64,000 bases of DNA from Orthonyx spaldingii (lineage: Eukaryota > Chordata > Aves > Passeriformes > Orthonychidae), in assembly GCA_013397795.1 (NCBI GenBank), contig VZTJ01000751.1, positions 868,257 through 932,256 on the forward strand. The letters run 5' to 3'. The position numbers and the translations under genes are program-made. Below the pieces are notes generated by a model. That model was not told the origin of the DNA. It saw only the letters and a list, made by a program, of their open reading frames with translations, and did not search any database. Shown here piece by piece: positions 24,611 to 39,600 of this stretch (positions within the stretch are counted from its first letter, which is position 1; every line of letters starts with the position of its first letter).

Positions 24611-27600
24611 GTACACTCTTTCCAATTCACATCTCATTAAATGTTATACTGAAGTTTCAGACTTCCTAGTGTTAGGCTGATGAATTATGGGGGGAGGTTA
24701 CTATTTACTTACTGTCTTTTCCTTGAACATTTTCTAATGTGCTTTTATTTTCATGTTTACTTTAAGGTTCTGGAGGAAGTAAGTAGGGTGTCAATACTGT
24801 TTATCATATTCATCTGATTGTACTTTTAGCCTAGCATTGACCATCCTACTGAAGTTATACTAAATAAAACTCAGATCTGGCCTAGATTATGCAGCTTTTG
24901 TCATTCTGACATTGAGCTGTCAGTTGTGAGTGTGCCTCCCTGCTTTAGATTATAGGTATAGACCTATAATATATAGACCTGCAGAACTCTGGTTACTTGG
25001 TGGGAATTTAACAACCTTGAGAGGTAATAATTTTATAGTGAAGTCATATAGCCAGGAAAAGCACAGTTTTGCTTAAACCTAGGAAGACATGCAAACTTGA
25101 TTTTTAAGCTTGCGGAGAACTGAGGAAACTGCATGGAAGCCAGACATGGTTATTATCTGTGTGTCACCCAGCACCTGGGAGGAACACATTAGAAGAACTG
25201 CTTTTTCCACCAAGGTGTGAATTAAATACTGTATGACAGATGCAATGCATCAGTTAGTACAGTGAAACTTTTAATTGATGGAGTACATTACATAGAAGTA
25301 TCAAAATTATGGTTCAGTTCTTACCATGATCTGTAATTAGATCTCTGCTTTTTATTGGAAGCAAAGAGAACATGAGCTTCAGTTGGTCTCTGATTAATCA
25401 CTATTTTTTGTTCAGTAATCTATACCTGTAAACAAAGAAAGAAAATTATAGCATTAATATGTAAAGAAACACCAGAGTCTCACAGTTATTTAAATTAATC
25501 TAGTTTTACTGAAATGTCAGGCAATTGAAGACTGAGGTAAATACACCACAGAAAATTTTCTATATGTGCTCCAGTTTTTATTGCACAATTGCAAGCACCA
25601 AATATCTGTTATATGTTCCTTTTATAAGAAATCAAAGAATAACTGTAATACTTACCTACACAAATAAAAAAAATTATATTGAAGCTTGTTGTATTTCCTT
25701 AGGTATCTTTTCCCGTGGGTAGAAGTTGCCATGGTCCTTTTGCTATCATTTGGTGAATATTTTCCTCCTTGCAAAATAAATACAGTTGTATTTTAATCTT
25801 GTGGAAAAGAAAAATGTCATAGGAGTAAGAATAAAAAACCGGTTGCAACAATGTAACATTTTCAAATCAGAGGAATTAGATTGGTATTCAAGCAGACCTG
25901 AGTATGTCCATTAAGTACCACTCTGAAAAAGGAGAGTACCCTCTACTTGCAGACTTAGAACTTGCTATCAGTTTTTGGTCTGTATGGGACAGCAAACTGA
26001 TTCTCCAGGCATATTGATCCAATTAGTAGTGCCAGTCAAATTAATCCTGACAAAACTACAAAGACCAGGGAATACTGTTGTCTCCTCCAGCTTCTTTAAT
26101 ACATTCCAGAAGTGTTCAGCCCTTTACCTTTAAGAATTTGCTAGAAGACGTTAGCCAAGGTTGCTCCCTAGTGCACATATCTGATTATTTATACGTGTTT
26201 GCACTTAGTAGCTAGTGCCAGAATATTATGAAAGGACAGATACATTTTATTTTTGCTGCAGATTTTTTCTTACAGGTAGCCAAAAAAGGTTCTTTGAAAA
26301 ATTAGCAATTTACTGTGACAAATATGCTGAACAAATCCCAGTAACTTTTGTGCTTGGTAAGTACCAGTTAAGTGTGAAATTATTCTCCAACTCTGTCTCT
26401 GTTCAGGCATTTTGTGAATGTTGGTGCATGGAAGCACTTCAGAGCTGAGGGGCATGTGGGAGGTTAGAGGTTCACAATAAATCATCCGCTTCCAACAGGT
26501 CTCTAAGTTCAAGTTGCTTTTGTCACATCAACATTTATGCTTATGTTCTTAATATACTAACAAAAAAGGCTTCCATATATCTAGATCTAGATCATGCCCC
26601 CTAACACTGATACCTTGTGCCTGATCTTTCAATCAACTAAATCCACCATAAGTTCTCCTACAGAAGAGGAAATTTGGAAGTTTGTGGGTATGAGATACTC
26701 AGCTGGAACATAGTGTTACATTGCAACGTCTATTAAATAATTAGTATTTATTGCATCCTGGGTTTTGACATGGCTTTTTGCATTTATTCTGGGAAATGTA
26801 GTAGCTTAGTGATATGAATACTCTGCAAACTAAAATTAAAGTAACTGAAATCATGATAGGCACTGGACTTTTTTCTCCTTCTAACTCTCAGGTTTTTACG
26901 TTACTTTGGTGGTGAATCGCTGGTGGAACCAGTTTGTGAATTTGCCGTGGCCAGACCGTCTGATGTTCCTCATCTCCAGCTGTGTCCAGGGCAGGGATGA
27001 GTACGGGCGCTTGCTGAGGAGGACTCTCATGCGCTATGTGAACTTAACGTCTCTGCTGATCTTTCGCTCTGTGAGCACAGCTGTGTACAAAAGGTTCCCC
27101 ACCATGGACCATGTGGTAGGAGCAGGTACTGGAGTTTGCCTCCCCACAATTGCTTTTCTTTCCCTCAGAGGTGGGGGCTCAGGCAGGGAAGGAGCCAGCC
27201 TCATGATTTCTTTCCTGTGGCCCCATGTGTGCCTCATACTAACTAATTCACATCAAAGTGATCACCTTTTTCAGTCACTTAAATGGCATAACCTTTAGAA
27301 TGCATCTTTAAAGTTCTTAAAGTCTTCATCTAGCAACACTATAGAAATCAAATGAGTTTGACACTCTTACATGAATCTGCTTTCAGGCACCACGGAGGCA
27401 ATAGGCCTGCCCTAAATACTCAGCCGGTATGGAGCAAGTACAACATTCTCTTAAGCACAAAAAATAACAAAGTTGCAATATAGTATGATGCAGTAGGAAT
27501 TTGTTGCTTGGCTTTGCCTCAGTGTCTGGGATATGACTTGGTTTGGTGTTTCAGAGACAGATCTCTGCAGACACTTCACAAGTACAGCTTCATCTCAATT

Positions 27601-30600
27601 TTTTTCAAGTAGACTGCATTTTAAATAGATTGCACATTTTAAGTGTGATTTAGTCAAAAAACCCTCAGCCCCAAGGATTTTTTCTTTAAGTTGGAAACCT
27701 TACCTTAAACTTAGTTTTTCAAGGATAAATATACTAAGTATTAAGCATGTCTTTGTTTTCTGTTTCTTTCAATAACACAGTGAGTGTGATAATGGTGAGG
27801 TGAGTTCAATCATGTAACACTTTGATTGTCTGTCAAGGACTGACTGCTCAGCAAGGTGTGATACTGTGCCTTCTGACTGGCATGGTCAGTGTCAGAGGTA
27901 TAACACCAATGCACAGATATGGGGATCAGTTCCAAAGAAAAGTCATGTTTTCTACTGAATGTCTTGAATTTCTTAAAATTATTCCTTTGGCAGAGATTAG
28001 TAAGCAAAGTTGTAGCAAGTTAAAATATGCAGTGTGTATATACATACACACATTTCAAATATGTGTGAGAAGCTTTGGATATTAAAAAAAAAAAAAAAAT
28101 CCAAGCAGAATGCACCAATCTTACTGAAAAAAAACACCAAACCCTCTAACCATTTATGTTGGATTCATTGAATTTTAAAGCTCTCTTCCTTGTGCTGTTC
28201 AACAAAACTGTTTACCTGAGCCTGTGAGAGGTCAAGGAAGCTTCTGTCACTCTCCCCAGCAATCTGCTTCTACTACGCACTGGAAAATTACAACATTTCC
28301 AGGCAGCTAATCCAGCTCTGCCTCCGTATTGCTAAAGACAATCTGTTCCAAAGAGACAGAATGTCACAGCATTGTACCAAAATTGTAGACTGGAAAGCAA
28401 GTTTTGATTGTTGGGTTTTTTAACAGTGAGAAATCTTCTACTATAAACTGTGTGTATTGATAGTGTAGTCAACTCTGGATTTCAGTACCTATTTTGTAAG
28501 TTTTAATGCATATTGTGCTGCAGAATTTTTATTGATGCTGTACCAAACATTTCAGGGTATATTTTGCTCCTATTAACATCCAGTGACTTAGACAATAGTC
28601 TGCAATCATCCCCTCTCTAGCTCCCTGTGGCATTGCACATCAGACTGCATGGGAGAGAGACATTTAATATGAATGTGAACAGCACAAATCTGATACAGCA
28701 CAGTCATCATTGAAACAACTCGTGACGATCTTGCATTTTTCTGTCATACTGAGAACTGCCATGACATAAGTATTGCTACACACTTTTTTTCAGCAAATGA
28801 ACTGCTTAAATTCATAGATTTTAAATTTGAGAACAGTGCCATGATAATCTAGTCTGAGTCATCCATGGCACAAAAGCTTGCTAGCAGCATCCTTTATCAT
28901 GCTGCATTTTCTGACTAAGCTGTAATACCTTCTAGGAATATAATCAGCCCAGATTTAAAATTCAGATGGATATACTGGAGACTACACCACATCCTAGGTG
29001 AACAGACATTCACAACAGTGAATTTGCTGTTGAAGAGTGACATTTTGTTCTCAGTTTAAACTTGTACAGTGTTATCTTCTATTCACTGGATTTTGGAATA
29101 GATTTGGGTTCTTCTATTTTTAACTAGAAGAAAACATAATTTTTCTCTCAATAGTTACCTGTTACCAGACTGCATAAAGGCTTGAATGAAACACAGGAGC
29201 TTCACCAACTGTAGTCTCTCCCTACAGGATACAGTCTTGAGTGCTGGACCTTCTTCCTGACTCTTTTTCATGTTTTAACACTCTTTATGGAACTGTAGAC
29301 AGTAGATACATGTAGATTCACTCCTTTATGATGCTGAGTGCTGGGCACACATGCAGTGAGGGTCAAATGCCTAGCAGCCATCCTGAGCATAGATATCCTG
29401 GTGGCTGCAAGGTGCAAGAGGGAAGTTGGATGCTCAAGAACACAAGTCTTTAAAAACAGAGTAATGAGGGAATAGCTGAGCAGAGAGCAGCCCAAAAGAG
29501 CTGAAGAGGAACATGAGGTGTGAGCTCAGCAACAAGAATACCTATGGATGGCTGAAGACTGCAGTCCCAAATTCTCTACTGGAAGGAAGTACGTAATTTT
29601 TCCCACACTTTTTTCCCACTTTCCCACATGACACAGAAGCAGAAAATGAAACTTTTTGTCCACTTGATCATCTTCCTTCTCTAACCACTAGTATTCAGAA
29701 CATTTAATGTGGGTACCCTGAACCAGTCAAACCATTGAGTTTTGACAGGAGAACTGAATACTCTTTGAATCACTTAAGGGAGAGCATGAGTGATTTTTTT
29801 TCCAGCCCGGCTTGTATTCTCATCAATAATTTCCCTGTAAGATCCCTTCTGACACTGTTCACATTAGTGTCCTTTGATTATTTATTGATTGCACTTCATG
29901 TCACTCTTCTCATAGTTTCACAAGGATTCAGTGCCCTGTCACTCCTTAGATCATCATTTTCGAGATCTTGGCACAATATTTGACAAATAGTTCCAGTTTT
30001 CTGGAGCTGCTCCAGTCATCCAGTGCTTGTCAAAACCAGTGTTCTTTTTTATAGAGTTTCTTGGTTAATTCTTTGAATATTCCCAAATAAAAATAGCATG
30101 ACCATATTTAGAAACCATGTAATTTTAATAACTGAGGTTTGATATCCTCCCTATATTTGATGGAATATAAAGTGTTTCTTTACCACTGCAATAACAGTGA
30201 CTTCTTCTAAACTGTATGTTGTCTGTATTGCCAGCAGTAAGAGCAATCCAGAATTAGTATTTTCTGCAATAAGAATACTAGGCATTATTCATATTCATCA
30301 AAGAGAATATTTAATCAATATTAACACAAACACTTTAAAATTAATGTCAGTTTGAACTTTGTAATTAAAAGAACCAGACTTTGTTGAGCTTACCTGAACA
30401 AAAGGTGCCCAGTTTCAGTGGAAAGCTGAACTGATCCTTGCTGTTCTTTGTGACCCCCTCAGGCTGTGCCTTTCCAGAGCCTCCAAGTGACTTGCATCCA
30501 GTGTTTACCACAGATTCAATTCTTTGTTTTTCTCTCTGTCTGTTTCAGCATGACAGAAACATCTTTTCCTGTTCTTTAGTGAGCAGGTTGGCCAGAAAAA

Positions 30601-33600
30601 AAATAAAGGCAGTCTGAAAGACTGACCTTCAGGAGTCAGGAGTCATGACTAGCAGGTTAATTTGTCTGGTTGCCTGATTATTTCTGGCAAAAAAAGTGCA
30701 ATTGATTATGAGAAGTGGCTGAAAAATGCCCAGGAAACTTTTAAAAACTTTGTCTTATTCTGTTCTTAAATTCCACGATGCTACACAAGTACTGTGTCTG
30801 CTGCTGAATATTTCCTCTTCCAGTATATTCTGTCCTGTCCTTGCCTTCTCAGTAGTTGCAGTATTTCATGACTCCTGGTTTGGCTTGTTCCAGCTGTACA
30901 ATAGTGGCATTTTCCTCAACAACAGAATATTTAAGATCGCTGTGTTTAGCAAATTTCCTTTAACTTTATTCACATTTCTATGCAATACAATTGAGTTTCT
31001 ATATATTTATTTGTTTGCTGCCTCACGTATCTTTAGCAATGTTAGCAATAATGGACATATTCTCAGTTACTAGTTGAAGTCTACTGTGAATTCCCTTAAT
31101 GAATTTTCAGCATTTAAACTTGTAATTGATAGGCTGAGCCCCCTATTTTGGGGCTGTCATGTTACTAACTTTGTCCTATTTCAGAGCTAATGTCAACACA
31201 ACAAAAGAAGCTTTATACCCACCCTGATAGATGTCACACACCTGAGCAAAAACTAAGATCCTCCAAACATGATGATTGCTCCAATACCAGAAAATCCAGG
31301 ATTTGGACAAAGGAAAATGTGAATTTTCTGAGGTTGTTTTTGTCAAAGGCTGGGTGGAAGGAGGACAGCAGAGCAGAGCTTTCTTCCCCAAGGGGGTAGA
31401 GGTGTTGCTCCAAAAGCCAGCTGCTCCCTTGCCAGTCCCAGGCAGAGATTGGCTCTGGTGCAGAATTTGTCACACACAGCCCTGGCTCCCCTGCTATCTG
31501 AGCTTGGACTTGCTTTCAGCAGGGGGAAGCAGGGTTTCACGAGGCAGGGGAACTCTTCAGGAAACCTAATACCTTCCCAGCACCCCAACAAGGCAAACTG
31601 CCAGGCAGAGGACAGCTTCAGCCTGCAGCCCCACAGCTTGTCACCTGGCCCGGTGTCCCCTTAGCAGCGGGATTTCTGTGCATCATTCCCTCTGCATCTC
31701 TTTGCATGCCTTCGTAGCCCCAAAAAAACCATGAAACAATCTGTCAGGGAAGTATCTCAGTGGCAGAAGGCACACACTCTGTTGGGTTCTGTTTCATGCA
31801 TGCACTCATATCCTCTGTTGCTTGCTCACTGCTTTGCAGATTTAACAAAAAAATTATCAGAATCAGAAGGTCATGTAACTGCCCTTAAAATGTATGTCAA
31901 AATGCTTCTGAAAGCCATCATTGCTGAAAAGTGATTGTGTCTTGAGTGATATATCCAGTTCCTTATTTTTGTGGAAGTAGAATATGAAACTGGAGATTTT
32001 TGTACAATTCTTAGTATTCTATGTATCTACCATATGTCAGCAGTTAGATATGACAACACAGTAATAGCAAAGTATTGCCTATATTGGTAAAAAGTAATTT
32101 AGCATAGGTAAATAATGCCAAAAGAAGTTGTTTCAAGCAAGACCTGTCCTTTTTTTTTTTTAAAAAAAGTAGTCTACTAGTTAGAATTATAAGTTGTGTT
32201 TAGCAGAGTTCTATGCAAGTATTACATAAACAGATAGAAACATATTCCAAATTTATAGTATCAGTAGCAGTGAAAGCACAGAATAAATGAAGGTTGTTTT
32301 GGTGTTTCGGTAAACAGGTTTTATGACAAAATATGAAAGAAAAATTTTTGATGACCTTAAGTCTCCCCACCTGAAATACTGGGTTCCTTTTGTGTGGTTT
32401 GGAAATTTGGCATCAAAGGCACGGAAAGAGGGAAGAATTCGAGACAGTGTGGATCTGCAGACACTGATGAATGTAAGTAGAAAAAGTAAATCTACAAAAC
32501 ACTAATCTGAAATTGCTATGTGATAGATTTCACTTACATAATTAATTTTATTTAGTGTGCACAGGTCTCCTGTGTAATCTAATGATCTTACTCAGGATTT
32601 ATCCCACTTTTCTTTGTGTATCAATGTACACTTAAACACACACAGCAGCATTCACTGGGATTTTTTAAAATATGACTAAGAAGGTATTGAAAGAAGTAAC
32701 AAATTGATGAGTAAAAAATTATTGTAATATCACTGTGAATTCATACTTGTTCCATTGCTAAAAATCTGAGAAATGAAAATAATTTGGCATTTTGAAGATT
32801 ATCAGTTTCAGAGAAGATAATCTCCCTGAATATTTCATTAAGTGGTAAAATGTCTTTTTTATGATATAATAGATTCTCTTTCATGTATCACTAGACTGTG
32901 CATAAGATAGAAACATAAGATGATTTGTGAAGAAATAAAAAGTACACTAAGCACTCCAACTCCATAAACCAAGTCAATATTCAAATGGGGTGCTGGGTAC
33001 AGTTATGGTATCAATTTATATATGCTGTACTTTCTTTTCTCCCTGTCCTTTTATATGTGCAAAAATGAACTGTAACAAGGTATTTATAATTCAGAATTTT
33101 ACCCCACACAATTTTATTTTGTTGTGGTTTCTTGCTGGTTGTTTTTTTTTCCCCTTTTAGGAGATGAATAAGTACCGGTCTTGGTGTAGCCTTTTGTTTG
33201 GTTATGACTGGGTTGGAATTCCACTGGTCTATACCCAGGTACTGAGCTATTATCCTGTAGAAAATTCAAAACACCATTTCCATAAAAGGGAGGGTTGGTA
33301 CAAAACATTCATGGTATACAACATTCGTAGTCTCAACCAGAGTCTCTGAGATATTGAGCACTGGTTCGCTCACACAGGATCATGGAGGCCTGGCTAACTA
33401 TTTAAGGCATATTTATTACATAGATGTTTTGAAGATCTTGAATAATTTTGAAGAGCGGAAGGAAGCACTGAAATGCTTTTATGTTTCTTGAGTGTTCTTC
33501 CTGGTCATTGTATTCCTGTGTCCTCTGTATTTGCAATACCTCCTATAGATTTTCAAGTTATAGGGCAAAAGGCAGTCAAAGGCCTTTGGGTATGTGTTGC

Positions 33601-36600
33601 CTTATGCGTAAGATTGTATTATTCCATTATTTCAATGAAGTTCTATTCTTTGCAGGTTGTCACTCTCGCAGTCTATACTTTTTTCTTTGCCTGCCTAATA
33701 GGGCGCCAATTTTTGGATACTGACCAAGGGTATCAGGGACATGACTTAGATATTTACATTCCAATCTTCACACTGTTGCAGTTCTTCTTCTACGCAGGAT
33801 GGCTCAAGGTAAACTAGCTTTCTGGACAGGTGATGGGGGAACCTTCCCTGGGGGGGCTGGTCAAGGTGTCAGGTCTGTGACACACATGTAAAATCACCAA
33901 TGAATACTGAAGTTACACCAGAGGTGAATTCAGCCTGATGTGTTCTGTGGTCATATAGAAATACCATGCAATACATTTTTAGTTCCACCTGACAGTCTGT
34001 ATGGTAAGACATGGTTGTGAATCTGAAAGAGCCCATTTTAGCAGCACCAATGTAGCCACAACTCCCCAAGGGAGTATTACTCCGGCAAAAATCAGGTCTC
34101 AGGACTTGAACTATAAAGTGACAGAAAAGAGATTAAATCAAACCTTTCTCCCACTCCATTCTGCAGTGGGGAAATATGGCTGCAGACCTGGCATCAGCTG
34201 AAAGGGACTGAATGATACTTTCTTCTTATGATCAAAGCCAGTAGTATCTGCTGTTAACCTCATCAGATGCAGGCAATTAAAGGTCTCCAGTTCCAGAGGG
34301 CTATGAAAGAGTGGCAGACAATATTGGCTAGAACTCCACTGCATTAAAATGTTCATTAAAAGAAGAGTTATAGAGGAACTGGATACTGCCCATTGATGAC
34401 TGCTAGGCTAATGTAGCACAGTCAATCTGACAGTTGAGTAATTAAAACACATACCTCAAGGTGGTTCTCTCCTCTGTGATAGACTAACTGGAAAAAAAGT
34501 TTCAAATAAAAAGCAAGTTGGTACCTTGGGGTCTATGCACATTAAGTTTTTCTTTTGTGATTATTAATCATGGCTGGAAACTTAAAGCTGACTTTTCTGT
34601 TAGAATATAAATTGAACAAAGTTGGCCAGTTTTAGAGACACCTTCTCACAGCCAGCTCCAAAGGGCAGAGTAGAGAAGGCAGAACACGGAGCTGGAAGAT
34701 TGTGAGGAAAAGTAAAGTGCCTGAGGGAGAAGCCCCTCTAGTCCTGTGTCCTAGGAAATCAGGGGGAAAAGGATTTTGCTGCATAGGGACCAGCCTGGAT
34801 GGAAGCAGGCGAGAGAGGAAGGGAAGGTAGCAACTTCTCCTGGAGAAAAGTGAAGCTTTATCTCTAGGCAGCGTCTTCCAGGGTTATATTAGAGGGTTAA
34901 AAACTGTAAGTTGTTCCTCTTGACCACCCTCCTGGTACTCCTGAGAGGAAATGAGTTTTCCTTCTTCAGCACCCATGGATGTTAATAGCGTCTCTTCCAG
35001 TTAGACTCAGGGCTTCCAGCCAGCTCCTGGCTGTGGCAGGTATGAGATGCCTGAAAAACTGAGAAATCTTCTGCATAAGGAAATGAAAGGGAGAAGAAGT
35101 TTTCAAAAGTTAATTTATTATCAAGTAATATCAATGTTTCCTCAGACTGGAGGTCCAGCTGAACCTTCAGTGCCCCGAGTCAGGATATTTTTGTCTTGAA
35201 GGTTACAGCCAGTTTCCTGCTGAGCATCCTGGACTTTGGCTGCCAGGCAGCAAAAAGGACCCTGAGATATTGACTTCCAGTAAGTTGGCAAATCCTCAGA
35301 AATAATGGGTAAATTGAGCTCATTCCTTGGCCTCAAGCCTGGTCTGTTACACCTGTAATACAGGGCCAAAGTTTCCCATTACATGAGACATTTCTAAATC
35401 CCCACTTTCATTACAGGGACAGATGGACTGTCCAAATGCAGAGTTTAGTTGTCCAGTACTACATTCCTTTCTGCAGAATAAAGTCATGTCTCATATGCCA
35501 GGACCAGGTCAGGCAAAAAAAAGGCCACTACTGCTGTTTGCTCTGTCCCAGTTCTGCTCACATTTTTAAGCTCATGTAATAGGTTTTATGGTGCATTTTT
35601 GGGTGGTGATCCATTGGTTTACATGAAGCTGATCCATGTCTTCCCTGGAGAGCCACAACACAGACGGTGTTCTGGTTCCTCCCTACTGCAGCACTTTCAT
35701 AGCTGTACCCAAAATTTAATACCATGTCAGTGAGTGAGCAGAGGTGACCCCTGTCTCCTTTCATTCCTCCCACCTTGCAGGTGTTCTTGTAGTGTTAATC
35801 CACTCAGCAGTTCTTTTGTTGTGTGCTAATGCTGGCCTGGGAAGTGGTGGCCTCAGAGAGTCAACAAGTGCTTATCCACAGGTACAACCTAGAGGCACAT
35901 AGGAAAAATATCCAGGGAGCAACCACCTTAGAGCTGTAAGTTATTTTGATCATAGCTGTCCACAGTGAGGTTAATGGACAGGACTGTTCAATCATACCGT
36001 TGCTTTACCCATAGCCACATTAAACCAAGGATCTGACTGCTGCTCCTGTGCATGGCCCTGGTGACCACTAGGAAGGTTTGGAAGGGTTATCAAGAATGTG
36101 ATCAGCTTCAAAACCAGAGCTTAAAAAGATAAACAGCGAACCAAGAAACTAATAAATAGAGACGCAATCTGAATTTCCTAAAACTTTTTTTTAATTATTA
36201 TTTTATATTTAATCTTCCTTTTCTCTCTCAGCAGCTATGTTCTTACTCCCCACAATGTACTTGAGTGATTATGGAGGTGGGGGCAGTCTCTGAGGTTTTT
36301 TTCACTGGCTATGGGCAGCCAGAGAGGGTTCCCTTTCCAGACTAGTTCCCAGACCAAGGTGCCTCACCACAAAGGTGTCTGAGCTCAATGTTTGATTGTA
36401 TCCTCCACAGGATGAGCTTCTGCCCTGCAGTTTCAACCACTTCAGGTACAGAAACCCAAGCCAGCAGGCTGAATTAAAGAACAGACTCAGATTCTGTCCC
36501 TTGGATTTGGCTAGCATGATGCACAGAGTTGACCTGAGTCAAGTTTTTTTGTACGCTGCTTTTCCTCAAAAGCCATGGAGGGTTGCCATCAGGGTTAACC

Positions 36601-39600
36601 CCGATAAAGATGTAGGGGCTGAGGCCTGAGGTGGAGAGATGAGCTCTCTTCCCTCCAGCAGGCTCTAGCAGCAAGGCTTGGGAATACTGACCCCATGGGC
36701 TGGTAGACTATTGCAGACAATAGTGCAGTAATAGCCTCTAGCTGCTAAACCATTCATTTAAATAAGCCAAAGACAACAGTAAGGAAAGGTAATGACTATT
36801 GTATGTGACAATTACCTTGGCCCAGACATGTCTCAGTTCCCAGTGGGCAAACACTGACGATTATGACTGACAGCACCAGCGAGGCACAGAGATACAAATC
36901 TATAGTGAAAGCAAGCTGTTCTTTCGCTAGGCTGGCAGAGCCATCACACAGAGCTCAAGCTATGATTGCAAGTGACAGGCAGGGAGAGAGAAAAAAATCC
37001 AATCCTACTTTCTCTGCAGCAGTAGGCCTGACATGGCATGCCAACCTCTCTTCACTGCCTCATTTTCTTTCCAGGTCGCTGAACAACTCATTAATCCGTT
37101 TGGAGAAGATGATGATGATTTTGAAACTAACTGGTGCATCGATAGAAATTTACAGGTTGCTGTTGTTATTTCTACTTCAGTTCTACTCTATCATAGGTTA
37201 TCATTATATATAATACTATGTCTTATATTGAGGAACAAATTAGGGCAACAAGTATCAGCAAAACATATTCTTTTCCTGAAGGATTACCTATGGCTGTGAT
37301 CCACAGGGTTTGTTTTTACAAGCTAATTCATCTTGATTTTGGTATTTGGCATTTACAATGCCTGACTAAACATGCAAACAGCTGACCTTAAATTATAAGA
37401 TCACTCTATGCCTGGAAAAATATGTAATGTAGGTCAATCCTGCAAAATCCAAAAGCCATTCCCACATAGATAAGAACACATTTTGCTAATCTGAATGTCT
37501 CAAGATTAAAATATTGCATATGAGCCTTCCTTTAAAAAGAAAAGCAGCAAAAATACTAAAAAGACCAAGCAGGGCCCTGAACTAATAAGCAGGGCCAGTA
37601 CCATGATTCATGTTCTGATGCTGCCACCCACGGCATTATCTGTGGTCAGCACAGGAGCCAGTGTGCCCAGTGGCAGGAGCTGTGAGACAAGGGTACAGAT
37701 TTATTGCAGTCACCCCTGATTCCCAAAGAGCCCTGACTGTTGTGTTGTGAAGGAGCTCAGAGCTATGAGGAGGTCCCACAGCACCTGCTGCTCCCCTTGC
37801 AAGGAGCCAAGCACAGGGCTGGCTGAGCTGCTGTCTGACTCCACTTCAGCAAAGCAAAGCCCAGGAGTTAGGGGGAGCAAGGGCCAAGCAAACCACTGAA
37901 TTAAGCCAAGTAAGCAAAGTAAGAAATGCAGGTATGTGCAAGAGTGGGAAAGGACTTCACACTGACAAAGATGCGCTCTGGCTTAGCACCACTTCAGGGT
38001 ACTCATGCTACTGTGCCTGAAAGCCTGTTGTGGAAAATGTACTGGAAGGATGTTCACATACTTGATTTGGAATGCCTTAAAATGGCAATGAAGCCTATCA
38101 GCAAGGTTCTTGACCTCTGGACATTTTAAGGAGCACATATGTAACACTTTACACAGACTTTCCATAGCACATGAAGGATCACATTTAACTACATTATACA
38201 TGTGGGAAGGACTTCAATCTGACACAAATATCTTTGCAGTACAGAAGACTCAAGTTATGATAAAATTTATGCTTTCATGAGTATAGGCACATGTAGGGGG
38301 TTTATTTTATAAGAGTTTCTTCCTAATGCCCAGACCATCATACACAGCTTATGTTAAAGGGTTTCTGAAAGAAATGTTGACCCGAGGAGTATAAAGCAGA
38401 TTATGTCATATACCATGAAATAATGTTGAAAGTGACATGATTTATACAAAAAAAATCTAAGGTTTCGCTTCTGGCGGTGGATGAGATGCACATGAACTTG
38501 CCAAGGATGGAGAAAGATATTTACTGGAATGATACCTCTGCCCGGCCACCCTACACAAAAGCAGCTGCTGATTACTGTATTCCTTCATTTCTTGGATCAA
38601 CTATTGAAATGGGGTGAGTGGCACTAAGGGTCCTTTGCCATCAGAAAGATCACCACCCCGACAGCCCATGCTGATTGGAGGACAGTCAGTACAGGGATGT
38701 GGGCTCTGACGATGCTGCAAGTAGCAAAGATGGAAATGGGAAAAGAAATTAGGAGAGAGTGGGCAGGCTGGTGTTGGTGGGTTGATGTCTCCAGTGGTCT
38801 GTGTGTTCATCCAAATTGTGCAGGCATATCTTAAATGGTATAACCAATAAATAGAGCATGTGTGCAGGGAGGATTTGTTGATAGTCTCTGAGCACAGGAT
38901 GGCACATGAAGACAGTGACTGACTTTTCTTCATAATGTTTTCTTTACTATAGCTTTTTCATGCATCCCCAGTTAGCAAAATAGCTTTCCTTTGTTCATTT
39001 AGTTTGCAGATGACAGTTTAAATCAGTCCAGATTTTTGTGAAGATCAACAAGCAATAATCTTAAATGATGTATGACTGTTCATTGACTAATAATCCTGGC
39101 ATGGAAGTTGAAATGATCAGATTTTGTGAAGGTATGAAGAGGATTTATTTGCAGAGATCAACACAGAACAACGGTTAGAAAGAACGAGGGTATAGGATTG
39201 CCCCCTGTTGTCAGGATCTATATGGGAAATCAGTGATAGCCCAGTTAGCTTAGAAGCTGTTAGTTTAAATACTTGTGATATGCTGTAATATAGGCAGGTC
39301 AGTAAGTGTAAATACCATCATGCCTGAAAACAAGTAGATGTTCTCATCTGAAAATCTTTTTTAAAACCTTACGGAAGCTATTTTTTAACTTTAAAAATTA
39401 TCTCAAGATATTTGCAATTTTCCCGTGATTTCCCACCTTTATCAAAACAAAATGTCCTTAATTTTTTGTTTCATTTGGCCTCAAAATTTTGATTTTCTCA
39501 TTTTTGTTCCTCATATTTTTCAGTTTTGCATGCATTCTACTACAAAGGACAATGGCTTATATAAGTTCCTTTTATCACACATAGCCTTTTCAGAAATTAT

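Noticed and set aside
23981..24640. 219-codon open frame overlapping the first BEST3 coding exon in another frame
   Set aside because: It runs through intron/UTR sequence and a tatata stretch, and is out of frame with the certain BEST3 exon.
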